64,000 bases of DNA from Nymphaea colorata. Taxonomy: Eukaryota > Streptophyta > Magnoliopsida > Nymphaeales > Nymphaeaceae. The stretch covers positions 18,182,040-18,246,039 of the forward strand of contig NC_045145.1 in NCBI RefSeq assembly GCF_008831285.2, in the 5' to 3' direction. Each line of letters starts with the position of its first letter. Within the stretch, counting starts at the first letter, position 1. A program made the translations under genes and the position numbers. The notes below the pieces were generated by a model. It saw only the letters and a program-made list of their open reading frames with translations. It had not been told where the DNA came from and ran no database searches. Positions 24,917 through 38,068 of this stretch are shown in pieces.

Positions 24917-27416
24917 TTCTTTTTTATCTGTCTGTGGTTTGCATCAATCGATTGAGTGGTTATGTTCGTTCTTGAGAAATAAGTTTTTCATATCTTCATT
25001 TTTTATGTGTAATATTATGTAATCATGCACAAATCTGTCAAGGGTTTCTTTATCTGTTATTGTTAAGAATAATGTATCTTTTTGAAAATTTCATTTATGT
25101 TGATTATTTGTTCTGTTTAGAGGGCTTTAGCTTTTTGGAGATGAAGGGAAGTGAAATTTACTATCCCAAATTGCATTGTGGTTTCTGATGCAGCAGGGGT
25201 CTTAGAATGAACAAACTTTTTGCCAAGAATTTGGTTGATTTTTTACAAGATTTCTGGAAACTGAGTGGTCCATCTCGGTAAAGATGAATCTTACATGATC
25301 TATTGAGCAATTTCGGAATTAATGCTCATGAGCAGGGTTAGGAACGAACCCACCAATTTTAAAAGTGGGCATTTGATGCGTAAGAAAAATGTTTCTTGGA
25401 AGGCATATTCCTAGAATATATATTTCAAGGAATACCGTGTTCTTATTCAAGAAAGCATAGTGAGATTGCGGATGTTGTTCTTATATCAACCATAGAATGT
25501 TATAAATAATCAAACCATGTTTTTAGGACAAGAACATAGTGTATTTGGAATATTTGATTTTGGAACATGTGGTCAAAAGGCTCCACGGTCTTCAATATCA
25601 AACGCCCTCAAAAGGTCGTGTTGGAACTTAGCTTATACTGCAAAAAGCTTGCCCGGCGCAGCTCAAGGACTGCTTTGGCCGAACACTTTACTCGAAAGAC
25701 TAAGGACAAAGCATTCGATGAATGAGGAGAGGAGTTAACCGAACCAAAATTTATATCTCGGAGCTTTTTGAACAAAAATTATATCTCGATCACTCGTAAG
25801 CCTAATGGCCTCATTTATCTCGTCATCTTTTTCTCCGCCTTTTGCTAATACCAGACATTTCTTCATATCATGAGAGAGGAGAGACATAGACTAAGCAGTT
25901 AGGATTGCAGGATCAGTGATAATCAGGATTTGATGCCCATAAATATGGACAACAAATGACCAATTGAGTTCCCTCGATGAACTTACAGAAAGAAAAACGA
26001 CTGGCTGAAAAAGTGAACTCTCGTTTTAATTCCAGGTAAAGTAGAAACTTTGGGTTGTTGGCCACATCAAAATCCTAATGACTGAAACCAGCATTAGGTC
26101 CTTTCATTTAGAGTGGCTGGGTTAAGAAAATATGTCAAAACAAGCAAGCTGCTTATGTGACTGTGACTGATGCCAACTAAACGCTTACACCCATGGTTAT
26201 ATTGAATTTAAGACATCTTATTCTTTGTTCCTTCCTTTTTCCTTTTTCCTTACACGGATTTACTTTTATTTTTGTTCACAGATTCATCTCTATGCTTTGA
26301 ACTGGAAGGCCGAACTTATTAAAGTATGGTTCTTACGTATGCAGAGCAGTGTGCAACCAATAAAAGGGTTTCTTTATATAGAAATTTATGTTTTGTACAC
26401 AAGGTGACTGTGGTTTTTCTTCTTTTAATCACTCACACAAGTTGAGGTGTTATTCCTTGTTTCTTTTTTTGTTCTTCTTTGAATTAACATTTGACGCTTT
26501 CAATGTACTTGTGTATGTAGAAATTTAACAAAAGCTTTCCACACCTTTTAGTTTCACCAAACACCTTTATATGTTGTTGTGCCCCTTAGGGTTTGATAGT
26601 TTTCTCGTTAGTGCCCTTCAGCTCAAAATTTCTGGCTCTGTCGCTGCCTGCATATAAAAGAAACGGACAGAGAAAGTGGAGCTCTTGGTTCTGTATGACC
26701 TTCTTGGGCTGCTACATCCATTAAATTAACCAGGGCCTTATTAAGGGGATCAAGTGAGAGGCAAGCTAGTTGGGGAAGAGACGGCAGCATAGTTTCTATA
26801 AGGGTGAGTTTGAACCTTATGAATAATAATATCACAGCCATGAGTTCTTAGCTTATGATTCCTTGTCATGGTGATTCGATCACTCGATTAAAATATTATG
26901 CTTTCTCACATGGATTTCTCAATAAAGAGTTATGTTATGATATCCCCGTGCATCCAACATCATTAATGGTTGTTATTTAGTTTCTATAGAACAACCTCTT
27001 AACTTCAGATAATGCGATCTTTGACTCTCATTGGAGAGTTATGTGCTTTCAATTTCTCAAAGGCCACGGCCCCTAGCTTTTCATTAATGGATCTTTATGA
27101 AAAGTTGCCTTTTAGGGGATAAAAGTCCTTAGTAGATATTCTTTTTAGTCCTTTTTTGGTTGGCAATTGAATGAGTTGTTATCGGGATAAATATTTTTCT
27201 TTTCCTTGGTAAACGTATTGCACATACAATTACAAAACATCATATCACTACAACTGTAGAACCCTTGGAATTTCACAATCCAGTGAGGAACAGCAAGCCA
27301 ATGCAAATCCCTCCCCCTTTTTTTTCATTTTTTTCTCTTTGCTTTATGGCAGCAACCATTAGCTTGAAATCAAACCAGGGACTGGCCTTCTATTCTGAGG
27401 TGGAGTTAGAAATGTT

Positions 27417-27701
27417 TGGGAAAAACACATATAATACGCTAAAACTTACTCAGCTGTATAAAACGTATAAAAAACATGTCTTTTTGAAAAAAATGCTAGA
27501 AAAAAACGTGAAAAAACGCATACTATACGTGTTTATTTCATATTTTTATGATTTTTTATTTTTTATATTTTTTAAGATTTATTAAATGTTTTAAATTTTG
27601 TAAAAAATTGTCGAGATTTTCCGGATATATACAACTTTACGGTGTTATACATAAAAACTTCTTTGTCGTATAATACATGTACATGTTTTTTGTGATAATG
27701 G
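27417..27701 (+). mobile_element. Second, diverged copy of the 316-bp element
   Basis: Read on the plus strand this matches the reverse complement of 15576-15891 along most of its length. Shared blocks include cagctgtataaaacg, gatttattaaatgttt, atatacaacttt and cgtataatac. The right end gtgataatgg (27692-27701) resembles the gtcacaatgg-type terminus. The left end has decayed and no target duplication could be seen. Confidence 0.65.
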
Positions 27702-28693
27702 GGGCATTAATATGTAAATAAGAAAATTACTCAAAAATATCAATATAAAAATAAGTATTTTTTTAAAGGTTTGTGTGGGCAATTGCCTACACATAATCCC
27801 ACACCTACCTTCGCCCCCTACTTCTACGAGTCACTCCAGGCACTTGTAACTACAGTCGAAAGGACCAGATTTGCCAACAAAGATGAGTGTGTTTTTCCAA
27901 CTATACATAGTTGTTTGTAAGAAAAGCTTAAGCAAACAAAATGATAATGCAGAGACTGTATTAAGAGCTTTTAACCTGATGCCTTTCACATTTTGTTCTA
28001 ATTTCTAATGCTCACTAAAGTTGATCAAGAGTATCAATCTTGCAATTTTGGGGCTTGAATATCTTCGTAGGGTTCTCTAATGTACAATCAAAGCTGGCTG
28101 ACAGTTTTCTTCTAGCCAAAAGTTCCTGGGCACACACACAGCACACAATTTTGAAGCCTCTTATTTTCATATAGATTGTACAACAACACCCAAAAGAAAA
28201 ACTTTATCGATTTATATTTAAGTAATTCTTTTAGAAATTATTGTAAAAAAAGCCAATTTTCCTAGCCAGTACCTATTCTCAATTCCACGCAGTGCACCCA
28301 CCAAAGCCAGATCGAGTCAAAGACATACGAAGGCACAAAGATTGGCTGAGGAAGGGGAAGATTTGGCAACAGTCACCGATTCGCATTCTAGAGAAAGAAA
28401 TTACAGAGTTTGGATTCCGGTCATTAATTGGATGTATATTGACAACTATCCTCTTGGTTTAGGCCCCCTAATGTAGACGTCACAACTTAGATCAGAGGTG
28501 ATGAAAAATAACTTTCTCCAACATCACCTAGCCTCGAGTGCGAAAGCAAACAGTCGCCACACTTGGTTGTCCAACAAATATTTTGGTATTGGTTTCGGCA
28601 TTTGGGGCTACATGACATGAAAATATAAACAAAATTGGGTGTCAAACAGTTATCAACTCACAACTAACAACAACTATCAACAGATATGCTACC

Positions 28694-28799
28694 AATAACT
28701 GATGGGACAAAGCGTACCTGATAGGGGTAGGGGGTCAGAGGGTGGTAATAACTGATGGGACAAAGCGTACCTGATAGGAGTAGGGGGTCAGAGGGCAGG
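28694..28799. repeat. 53-bp tandem duplication
   Basis: Two consecutive 53-bp units begin with aataactgatgggacaaagc at 28694 and at 28747 and are nearly identical (one visible difference is aggggtag versus aggagtag). The high identity suggests a recent slippage or duplication event. No coding content is seen. Confidence 0.85.
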
Positions 28800-28956
28800 T
28801 GGTATGTGGTTGGTAAAAGCTATCCACTTCTTTTTCGAGTTTTGATGTGTCCTTTAATTTGAATGCTGCCGCACATGTGACTGTTTGTAATTCAAAATAA
28901 TACTTATACTAATGAAACTAAAGGTGTGTTGCTCCTAAATCCATGCTTAACAGTGG

Positions 28957-29169
28957 TGTAGCCACATGGTGGCTCAGGGCCGAAACCACGATTTTTGTCA
29001 AGAGCGAGCCAAACGTTTCGTCGAACTTATTCGAATAAGACCAAATTAAATTCGATTATAAAAAATACATTATCTAATCAAAATTTTTCAATTTTTGTAA
29101 CATAATTTTTTTTTCAAGTAGATGGGGTGGGCCACGGCCTACGCCCCCCCCCCGTGGCTGGTGTGGGCA
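28957..29169. mobile_element. Degenerate hAT-like short element
   Basis: The left end cagtggtgtagccac and the right end gtggctggtgtgggcag are approximate inverted repeats around an AT-rich interior with ccaaatta and aaaatttttcaattttt. This is the same architecture as the clearer hAT-like copies at 44879 and 60186. The flanking 8 bp do not match well, so the boundaries are approximate. Confidence 0.4.
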
Positions 29170-30498
29170 GTTGACTACATCAGCCTTACAAATTTAGTTT
29201 TATATGTATATATATATTAATGTTTTTATATATTTAATTATTATACAATGAGTGGCCCTAATAAAAAAAAATTTCTACCTCCACTAGTGTCTATCAACTA
29301 TGTTACACTCCTTAGAGAGAAGACAGAGGGCAGGCAAAGATAGGAAAAGGAAAGGCAAGAGGGCAAAAGATGACTTCAGCCATGAAAGGGTTAGATTACC
29401 AAAGAAGGAGGTCATAGGTGTTGACATGGCTGACAAAGGGAACATGTGGTTCTTTCGTAATGTTACCATCAAACACGATCATATTTGCAGATCAGATGTT
29501 CACCATCATTTTGTTTTCGCTTCGACCACGTTCGCAGCATTTAAATCATTTAACCTTCTTTCGGCGCGGCGGCAGTCACTTCATTCAATTTTTTATATTG
29601 CAAATCAATTCCATAGATTTACAAGTTTAACGGTTTCAGAGCTGCTTCCAAGAGGCTACATCAGTGTAGTTCAAACTGGTCTTTAAATTGATTCGGTTTT
29701 CGAAAAGATTCAAGAAATCCTCCCAACCCCATAGAAACAGAGTCCTCCTTCCATTTGGGAAAGGTGGTATTAGATCAATCTTTTACCCACTGAACTCCAA
29801 TCAGCGGGTTCAAACCTGATTTTAGTAGCAGTGATCTATACTGGTTGTCACTGTGGGGTTTCCTTGCAATTCAATGTAAAGAAAGAAAGAACAAGATCAG
29901 TAGGTCCTGAAAGACATCTGGGAGGCAGTGCTCTTGAACTGTGGGAGGGGGCAGTGACAGATAACTAACTGTCTATGCAAATTCTCTCTGCCAAAGGTGA
30001 AGAATGGCAGTCTACTTTTCTCCTTCTTAATACAGAATAAAGCGAAGAAATGGAGAGGAATATATGCTGTAAAACCAAAGGCATGCAGACAATCTGTAAA
30101 ATCGAAGTATGTGGATGGATGAGATAATTGAGAAGGAACCTTATGAGTACCACAAATTGGTGGCTTGTTGGAGTTGGACATGATGGGGAGGACTGCTGCA
30201 CCATGTGGGCAAGGAATGTAGATTTCGATGCTCTGATGCTTCTCCCACAAGTCTTACTCAGAAAGGAGGTGCCCTTCATCTTTCCGGCCAAAGCTAAATC
30301 AGTCGCTTCTAAGCGATATGAGCCATAAATTGAAAAGCGAGAGAGAGAGACAGACAGAGAGTCCAACATGAAGGTATGGCCTCACGTATGTTTGTTAAAT
30401 GAAATATGCATTAAAATATGAGGCTGTCTTAGATAATTTGTTTGCTTTGAAAGAGAAAGAAAACAACTTCTTGATGTTACACTCACAATTAAGTCATT

Positions 30499-31083
30499 GT
30501 GTAACGATTTGACCCACTTTTATATCAGGTTCAGAGCCTGACAGATCTCAACTCACTCCCAACTTTGGGTCCAGCCCCAAAAAAAAGCTAGGAATCGAAA
30601 CAACCCACCACTTAACGACCTCATTTATAAGTCTCATACAATTCTTCATAACTTCAAGTTAGGGACTAAACTTTTCAAAGCTCGGTGGCGTTACACATTA
30701 TTTGCAGTCCACTTGGGATTTCGGTAGGTTATGATCATGAGCATAAGATGTTGGGAAAACTTAGTTTTTATGTCAGTGGGATATTTCCTTCGTGATATGA
30801 TATCAAACGTATAAGAAGAACTACTTTTAGGAGTTTATTAGTACTACAAATGACAAAACGGCCGGTAGAACAAGTTGTCATAACTAGGACCTAGATCTGA
30901 CATCGAGGGTAATCCGACAGTCTTAAGTGTTTTATCATTAGCAAAAAAATTATGAGAGGTTTTTAAGGGCTAGGATTGTTAAAGTGGTTGTTGTATTGAT
31001 TCTTAACCTTTTTGGATTAAAATCGAAATTGCTAAGGAGCAGTTTGGAATCAAGAGAGACGTAAGAGTGGGTCAAGTTATCAT
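30499..31083. mobile_element. Candidate 585-bp element with inverted ends
   Basis: The left end tgtaacgatttgacccactt and the reverse complement of the right end (tgataacttgacccactct) agree over the ttgacccact core. The interior is non-coding. Without a clear target duplication it may equally be an LTR fragment, since it starts with TG. Confidence 0.35.
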
Positions 31084-31738
31084 CTTCCGGTGTCTTGTCA
31101 TATAACATTCTGTACGCAATATGCATTAAAAAAATAGGTCTTCCAGCGGAAGGGTTAAGTTTCGATTACCAACTAATTACATTTTATCTGGTCACTTCCA
31201 AGTTGTATTGGATTCTATGGCGACCTCAATGAAACAACACAGTATGTTAAAATTGGAGGAGTAGGTATCATTCTCTAGGTGGAGGATCCCTTTTCATCTT
31301 GCTCTTGCCCTCTCAGTATATCTCTTACCTCATCTTCTCTCCGCTTCCATCTTTCCAAGTCCTGTGATCATATGCTGTCCTCAGCATGAGGAGAGTTGAC
31401 ATGTGTGAAAATGATCTATAGAATCATGCATGCACCTAACTTCATATTTCAATTCATATATATATATATATATGGTGTTTAATAATTGAATTATATATAA
31501 ATATATATTATATGTATATGCAGTACACACTTGATATACAAATATCTAAAGTCAAAGTTAGGTTTTGGATATTTTATTATAGAAAACAATACATAGGGAC
31601 GTTTCATGCATCGATGTCAAGTATCCCAGGGATTCAGAACCCATTAGTATCATCATGGATTGCGGCGTCAAATTTTCACCACCTTCAATTGGATATTTGT
31701 GGAAATACCGTATGTGCATGACAAACATTTAAGTCAAT

Positions 31739-31754
31739 CTCTCTCTCTCTCTCT

Positions 31755-31798
<44 letters not shown>

Positions 31799-31799
31799 T
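31739..31799. repeat. Compound microsatellite (CT)n(TA)n(TG)n
   Basis: A CT run passes directly into a TA run and then a TG run. A separate TA run lies nearby at about 31456-31473. Such compound repeats are usually length-polymorphic. Confidence 0.9.
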
Positions 31800-32062
31800 A
31801 TAAAGGGTGAGTTTTGAGAAAGTGTGTGAGTATGCATTGAGAAGGTTGAGCATAGCCAAACACGATTATTTATGCGAGGAGAATAAATGACGCACCATAT
31901 AATCATGGCTCGAATAACTTCGGAGTCATTGGTTGGCATCTGGTGGGATTTCTTTAATAAGCAAATTGTGCGACAGCTTTAGAGTTTGGTGGCACTATTG
32001 TTATTATTATTCATATTAATAAATAACAATAACATAATGTTATTATTGTTATTATTACGTAA

Positions 32063-32131
32063 ATCCAGCATGTTAATTGCAAAAGTCCTCATTCACATCC
32101 AGCATGTTAATTGCAAAAGTCCTCATTCACA
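32063..32131. repeat. Exact 34-bp tandem duplication
   Basis: The unit containing ccagcatgttaattgc and aaaagtcctcattcac occurs twice with a period of 34 bp and no difference visible. It lies in non-coding DNA just after an ATT/AAT-rich stretch at 31998-32060. Confidence 0.9.
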
Positions 32132-32557
32132 GTGCCTTTGGGTGAGTAAGATGAGTATCATCCAATCCTTCTGTTCTATTATTATTCTTTTGATATGTGC
32201 ATATGAGGTATTGCTACAATGTGTTTCAACTTGTATATTGGTGAGACACTTGCTCGAATTGAAGACTTGCCGCCTACCAACCTTAATCCTGACTATTGTG
32301 TCGAATCCCCTAGGATTCTGACTTCATACTTCGCTATATCTCATATCCAAAGAAAAAGCAACAGAAAAATAAAAAACAAGGCTGTCATGATCAAGACCAA
32401 TAAAATTGTTGCCATTTGTACAACGAAATTTGAACAAACAAGCTTGCTTCAGTTCGGTGAATTAGGTTTTTACCTACGTGGCCACTCTATTAGAAAGAGA
32501 TCTCAGGCTCGCCTTTCTAGTGCCTTAGCCTGTTGGCTTTGCAAGACTCGCAAATCA

Positions 32558-32720
32558 GGGGCGAAGCCAGGATTTTTTTCAGGGACGGGTCAAATGGTTC
32601 GCGGGTCGGGTCAAGAGAAGCAAAGGTTGGACTAAACTAAAAATAATTGATTTTTTTTTCGTCAGAAAAAAGAAGAAGCGAAGAGCATCATGAGAAATAT
32701 AATTTTGGACGTTTTCCTCA
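32558..32720. mobile_element. Truncated hAT-like end
   Basis: caggggcgaagccaggattt is a good match to the left terminus of the short hAT-like family seen at 44879 and 62235, but no matching right terminus could be found. It is either truncated or too diverged to delimit. The right boundary given is arbitrary. Confidence 0.35.
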
Positions 32721-34381
32721 AAGCTACATATTTTATTAAATACCAAAAAATGATACGTTGTTTAATGGTTGTGACGATTGTTGCTAGTTGACAATGGAAA
32801 ATGAATAATTAAGACCTTATTCTGAATATTCATGTCGTAATCATCAGGCAAGCTGTGCCATAAAATAAGAAATTAATAAAAAAAGCGGCGATTGAATATT
32901 CCTTTTTAAGTATAAAATTGCTCATCTCCTCTCCCTTACGCTACGAAACGCCCACGCCCAACCCTTGATTTATTTTTTTATTCAGCCAAATGAATCCTCA
33001 TCTTATGACGTGGCAATGCAGGCCCGACCAGCATTTTTGTTTTTTCATAATTAAAAAAAAAAAGTTATACGAAGATTTTCGTCAACTCTTTAATTTGTTT
33101 GTTTTATAACTTCGCAAAGAAAAGAAAATTTTACTTGACAAATTGTATATGAACGATCGACTGAAGCTGTGATTATAAGATATTGGCTCCTAATTATAAA
33201 ATGAAGCTGTAAACAAAAAATAATTTGTTTTTACAAAGAAAAGAGTATTTGAAGTGGACAGAGGCGAAGAAATGACCCTTATGTATTTACAACATTGGAT
33301 ACGGTTCTTCTTGGCAACATCATGCAGGTTCTCCTGAAAAACAAGCAAAAAAACAAAATGAGAGTGAAAATCAAACGCGAGAGACAATTTTGAGAAAAAG
33401 TTTCGCCTTTTTGTTGTAAAGGCAAAGAGGTTCAGGAAGAAGAAGTCCTGAGAAGTTTAAAAAGATTTTGTGCCATTAAATGCGGTGTCTTTTTTGAATC
33501 TGAAGGTCTTTAAATTCATCATCTACAGGTGAATAGATTTTTGATGGACATAAACGCTACCATGTTTTAATAAATCATAAAAACTTGTAAGGCATCATCT
33601 CTTACGAAAGCCCAAAAGTGGGTCTACTTTTTTTTGGTTGGAGACGACTTCGGTTGAGTAAAGGTAGAAGGTCATACCTCCTGCTTTGGGGTTTTTGAGC
33701 ATTAGAACTTGATGGATAACTTGAGCATAGCGATCTTTTTATGAATGGAGAAGAACATAAAAGATGGTGTTTCTGCACGTATATCTATGCTGTCCGTAAA
33801 TTGTCGCTTTACTGTCAATCAATTTATACTGACGGGGCTTTCTTCTCATACGCGGACCAAATCAATTGGACGGCAGAAGCTGCTTCATGAACACTACTAA
33901 TTTTGAAACGGAATCATGGAATAAGTATTCAGTTGCCAATGTCAGGATCACATGAGGATTGCTTGCTATCAAGATCAAAGAGGCCTCGAAAAAAAAGTTC
34001 GAAAATTAAATGACAAAATTTTGGCAGTTTATGATGGTATCTTGACTGTACCACTCATGCGATAGTCCGTCCTCCGGTGGTTTCAGCAACCAAAAGGCAT
34101 AGGTGGTCTTGGGGAAGCTGCATCTCAAATCAAGCAGGGACGTCACTGGTTCCATTGATCATGCATGTGGGTCCCCAACTTGTTTTGCGTTATTCTAATC
34201 GAATTTTAAATCAATAATTCTTTTTGCAAAGTCAAGGAGACACAATTGGCATCCTGCGTCACTTGTTTGAAAATTTTCTCGAGAAAAACAGTATGGTAAA
34301 TTCACATTGAAAGGAAAATTTCTTATTTAAATAATGGTAATAAAGAAGGCATCTCCGCCACTTGCGAGCCGGGAATATCAG

Positions 34382-34388
34382 TATAAAT
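34382..34388 (+). promoter_or_regulatory. TATA box of the GS1 gene
   Basis: tataaat lies 115 bases upstream of the GS1 start codon, which predicts a 5' leader of roughly 80-85 bases. It is preceded by a G/C-containing stretch (cacttgcgagccggg) that stands out from the AT-rich surroundings. Confidence 0.6.
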
Positions 34389-34496
34389 TCTTGTGCCCCA
34401 GGCGTTGTCTTTCATCTATTCGTTGAGAGCAGAGCCGGAAGGAAGAGACTGTTTTTTCAGTTTCCTGTTTTTTGATTTCTGGCGAAGGATTTCAGG

Positions 34497-37400
34497 ATGT
34501 CTCTTCTTTCTGATTTGGTGAACATGAACCTGTCTGATTCGACAGACAAGATCATTGCTGAATATATATGGTAACGTCCTTGCTCCTTGGGGGAACTGAT
34601 GAGTTTCATTCCTGCTATCTGGATGTTTGCTGAGACCAAGTTCTGCTTCTTTGTTTTAAAACAGGGTTGGTGGCTCTGGAATGGATATGAGGAGCAAAGC
34701 AAGGGTGAGTTAACCTTTTTCCTCTTGCTCGGTTCAATGCAATGCCAACTTTTTTCTTTCCCTTGAGCTTTTGTTTTTCTTCTGCAATTGAATCATTTCC
34801 TCTTGTGGTTTGGTAGACACTCTCTGGCCCTGTGAGTGATCCCCACAAGCTCCCGAAGTGGAATTATGACGGTTCTAGCACGGGACAGGCTCCTGGGGAA
34901 GACAGTGAAGTCATATTATAGTGAGTTTTGTGTTCTCGCAGAGAGTTTTTTGTGACTTTTTCACCGGACGGAGGTTTACTTGTTTCTGAACTTGGTGAAA
35001 CAGCCCACAGGCAATTTTCCGTGACCCGTTCAGAAGAGGAAACAACATTTTGGTAAGATTGGAAGACTCTTCTTTTAAAGCAAACATTTTGTGTTCAGTT
35101 GCTTTTTCCTTCCTTCATGTTTTACTTCTGAACTTGTTCAGGTTGTGTGTGATACATACACTCCCCAAGGGGACCCAATTCCTACAAACAAGAGATACAA
35201 TGCTGCAAAAATCTTTAGCCACCCTGCCGTGGTGAAAGAAGAGCCCTGGTACTCTTTCTCTCTCTTGGCAATTATGATCTTGATCACAGATAGAGTTGTG
35301 AATTGGAAACCTGGTGCACTATATTATATTTAAGGTGAACAATCTTTTCTTTTCTGCCGAAGCATGAACTGAACAAGAAGCAAAAATACAGGTATGGTCT
35401 TGAGCAGGAGTACACCCTTCTTCAGAAAGACGTTCACTGGCCTCTCGGATGGCCTATTGGTGGTTTCCCCGGTCCTCAGGTATTCTACCATAATCTATGT
35501 TCGATTCATTTTCTGTTTTTTCTTCAATCTTGAATTTGGGGAATCTTATCTAGAATTTGTCTCATTTGCGTCTGTTTTTCACTCTCATCCCACCTTATCT
35601 TGTCCCAGTTGAAACGGAAGGTTGTGTATTATTACTGTCCTTTTCGTCTTTTGTTTTTCTTTTTGTTGGCAAGCGGTTTCTTTCTCGTAACCGAAGATAT
35701 TATAATTTTTGTAGTATTTATGTGGGTGTGCGCATGCATATTATACATGATAGGCAGGAGAACCAATTGCCAGTTATTTATAGACCACTACTGTAGGCTT
35801 GTAACTTCATAATTAAACTTTACTAATTTTACTATAATTTATTTGATGTTATAGTTTGTTTGTCAGGAATCATGCTCTTCTATCACTGTTTTCTTCATAT
35901 GGGATATGAATTCTCAGGCCATGAAGTTTTGGCATCTGTGAAGTTGCTGAATTTTTAAATATCATGTAGAACTTGTATGGATCTCTCTCTCTCTCTCCCT
36001 AACACGTAAAAGCGGACACAACGCCAAGAGATATTCATGGACTTGCGCACGAATTCGCACATAACCTTGATCTACTGCTTTAACATTTGGAGATGATAAG
36101 TTCACAGAAGAACAAATTTTTTTCCTCACCCCATGTTACAATAAGCTATGGAAACCAAGTGTCTTAGGATGTAGGCCACTAAAGGAATTGAATTGCCAAG
36201 AAACCCACCAAGCTCAAGGAAGCTGTGTTAGCTGACTGGCTTATGGCTGAAAATGGACAGATGCTTTTGCGAATCTCTTTTTTAACTGTGGTAAACTGTT
36301 CATGTGCGTAGGGCCCATATTACTGCGGTGTTGGTGTTGACAAATCCTTTGGCCGCGATATAGTGGATGCCCACTACAAGGCATGCCTCTATGCAGGAGT
36401 CAACATAAGTGGCATCAATGGTGAAGTGATGCCAGGGCAGGTAGATTCCCCTGTTCTTCGCTCTTGTTCTGTACTTTTACTGATCTGAATTGTAGTTGAC
36501 ATCACCTTATTCCTTTTATCAGTGGGAGTTCCAAGTTGGTCCCTCTGTTGGTATCTCTGCTGGGGACGAGCTGTGGATTGCTCGCTATATTCTCGAGGTA
36601 ATCACATATGGACCATTTGTTTCACAGCTTCACCCTGCTGCTGCATTGAGTCTGTAATATGTTTGTCATATCTTCATTTGTCTGAACGCATTAGACATCT
36701 TCATCTACAGAGAATTACAGAGGTCGCTGGAGTAGTCCTTTCCTTTGATCCCAAGCCCATTCCTGTAAGTACTTAGCCCTCTTGCAATAACACTTTCGAT
36801 GTAAAGTTCCAATTTTGAACGCAATTTTACTAGATGGCATGATGGCCATTCGCAAATAGATAAGCCAAGTCCTGAGAATACATGGACAACAGAGTAACTT
36901 CACTGTCAAATTCAGAGAGATGTATTCTCATAGGAAAAATCTGTTGATAAAAATTAAACAAATTTTACACTGGAGAGGCTTGAAGTTGATCCAATTTAAA
37001 AAAATCAAGAAAAGTTCCATTTCCAAATGTTGCTAATCTTTTGATCGTGTAATACATAGGGAGACTGGAATGGAGCTGGTGCACATACAAATTACAGGTA
37101 AAAGCAAATGACTCGACGGTGAACTTGGGTGAATGTTTTCAAAGCTTATTTACTATTTTTCTAACCTTCAAAATTTTCCTATGTTAGCACAAAATCAATG
37201 AGGAATGAGGGAGGACTGAAAGTGATCAAGGAGGCCATCGGTAAACTTCAGCTGAGGCACAAGGAACACATTTCTGCATATGGTGAAGGAAATGAGCGCC
37301 GTCTGACGGGTCGACATGAAACAGCAGACATCAACACTTTCACATGGGTAACTTATACATCTCTCTAAACAACCAACTGTCTTTAGTTTTCAGCAGAAGA

Positions 37401-38068
37401 GATTTAACTGTAATTGTCGCAACTAAACAGGGCGTTGCCAACCGTGGTGCCTCCATTCGCGTTGGTCGTGACACTGAAAAAGCTGGAAAAGGTGACACTG
37501 ACCCTCCTTTCGTAGCCATGAACTATATATGCTTTTCTAAAACTTTAGATGTTCACTGGAAGAAGATCATTGTGGTTGATGTAGCCATGAACTATATATC
37601 CTGTTCTAAATCTTAGTTGTTCACTGAAAGAGGATCATTGTGGTTGATTGCTGGAACCTCTGAAAGACATTAGAACCTCACTTATGGGGGTGCTGGCTTT
37701 CAAAATACATGAGATTATACAACTCTTTCACTGACAAGTTTGTTTGTTCTAAACGAAAAGCCTGTTCTTCCAATATCCATTGAAAACCAGACTTTTATGT
37801 CGTCAATCAACTTTTTGAATTAAAGAAATTCCACTTACATAATGAGAATTTCCTCCTTCTGTATATCATGGATTTTTCAAAGGACTTTGCTTCTTGATTC
37901 TTGCTTGATGCTTCAGCCATCACCTATTAACCACTTCCAACTCTGGAAACTATTTTCATTTCTGCAATTGCAGGATACTTCGAGGACAGGAGGCCTGCTT
38001 CCAATATGGATCCCTACGTCGTCACTTCCATGATTGCTGAGACTACCATCCTGTGGAAACCAACATAA
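34497..38068 (+). CDS. GLN1: Cytosolic glutamine synthetase (GS1)
   Basis: Thirteen exons join in phase to 357 aa: 34497-34570, 34665-34704, 34817-34920, 35004-35052, 35142-35248, 35392-35479, 36312-36440, 36523-36597, 36711-36764, 37060-37097, 37188-37347, 37431-37491 and 37974-38068. The enzyme condenses ammonium with glutamate using ATP, the main route of ammonium assimilation and recycling, working with GOGAT. Diagnostic stretches are [29 protein letters not shown], the active-site region with [20 protein letters not shown], and the C-terminus [12 protein letters not shown]. The length equals that of plant GS1 (about 356 aa). There is no N-terminal transit peptide and no plastid-type C-terminal extension, so the cytosolic isoform is clear. 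Eukaryotic GS works as a decamer. All introns are GT-AG. A 69-bp tandem duplication sits in the last intron. A polyadenylation signal follows at 38295. Confidence 0.97.
37512..37650. repeat. 69-bp tandem duplication inside GS1 intron 12
   Basis: Two units begin tagccatgaactatata at 37513 and 37582 and continue through ttcactg(g/a)aagaagatcattgtgg-like sequence. They differ at several positions, so the duplication is older than those at 28694 and 32063. It does not touch either splice site. Confidence 0.85.

Larger units (their letters stand above)
24917..34381. other. 9.5-kb intergenic region rich in repeats
   Basis: No gene is convincingly present between the lipase stop and the GS1 promoter. 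Open frames at 29300-29686 (+) and 29897-30369 (-) lack recognisable domains and have no supporting splice structure; the latter could be a 5' exon but I cannot support it. Listed separately are a MITE copy near 27.4-27.7 kb, a 53-bp duplication, hAT-like remnants, a 585-bp inverted-end element and microsatellites. Confidence 0.5.

Noticed and set aside
29897-30369. Two overlapping minus-strand frames near 30 kb as a possible gene
   Set aside because: No domain, no consistent splice sites linking them, and no promoter signal. They could be a 5' exon of something unseen, but this cannot be supported.
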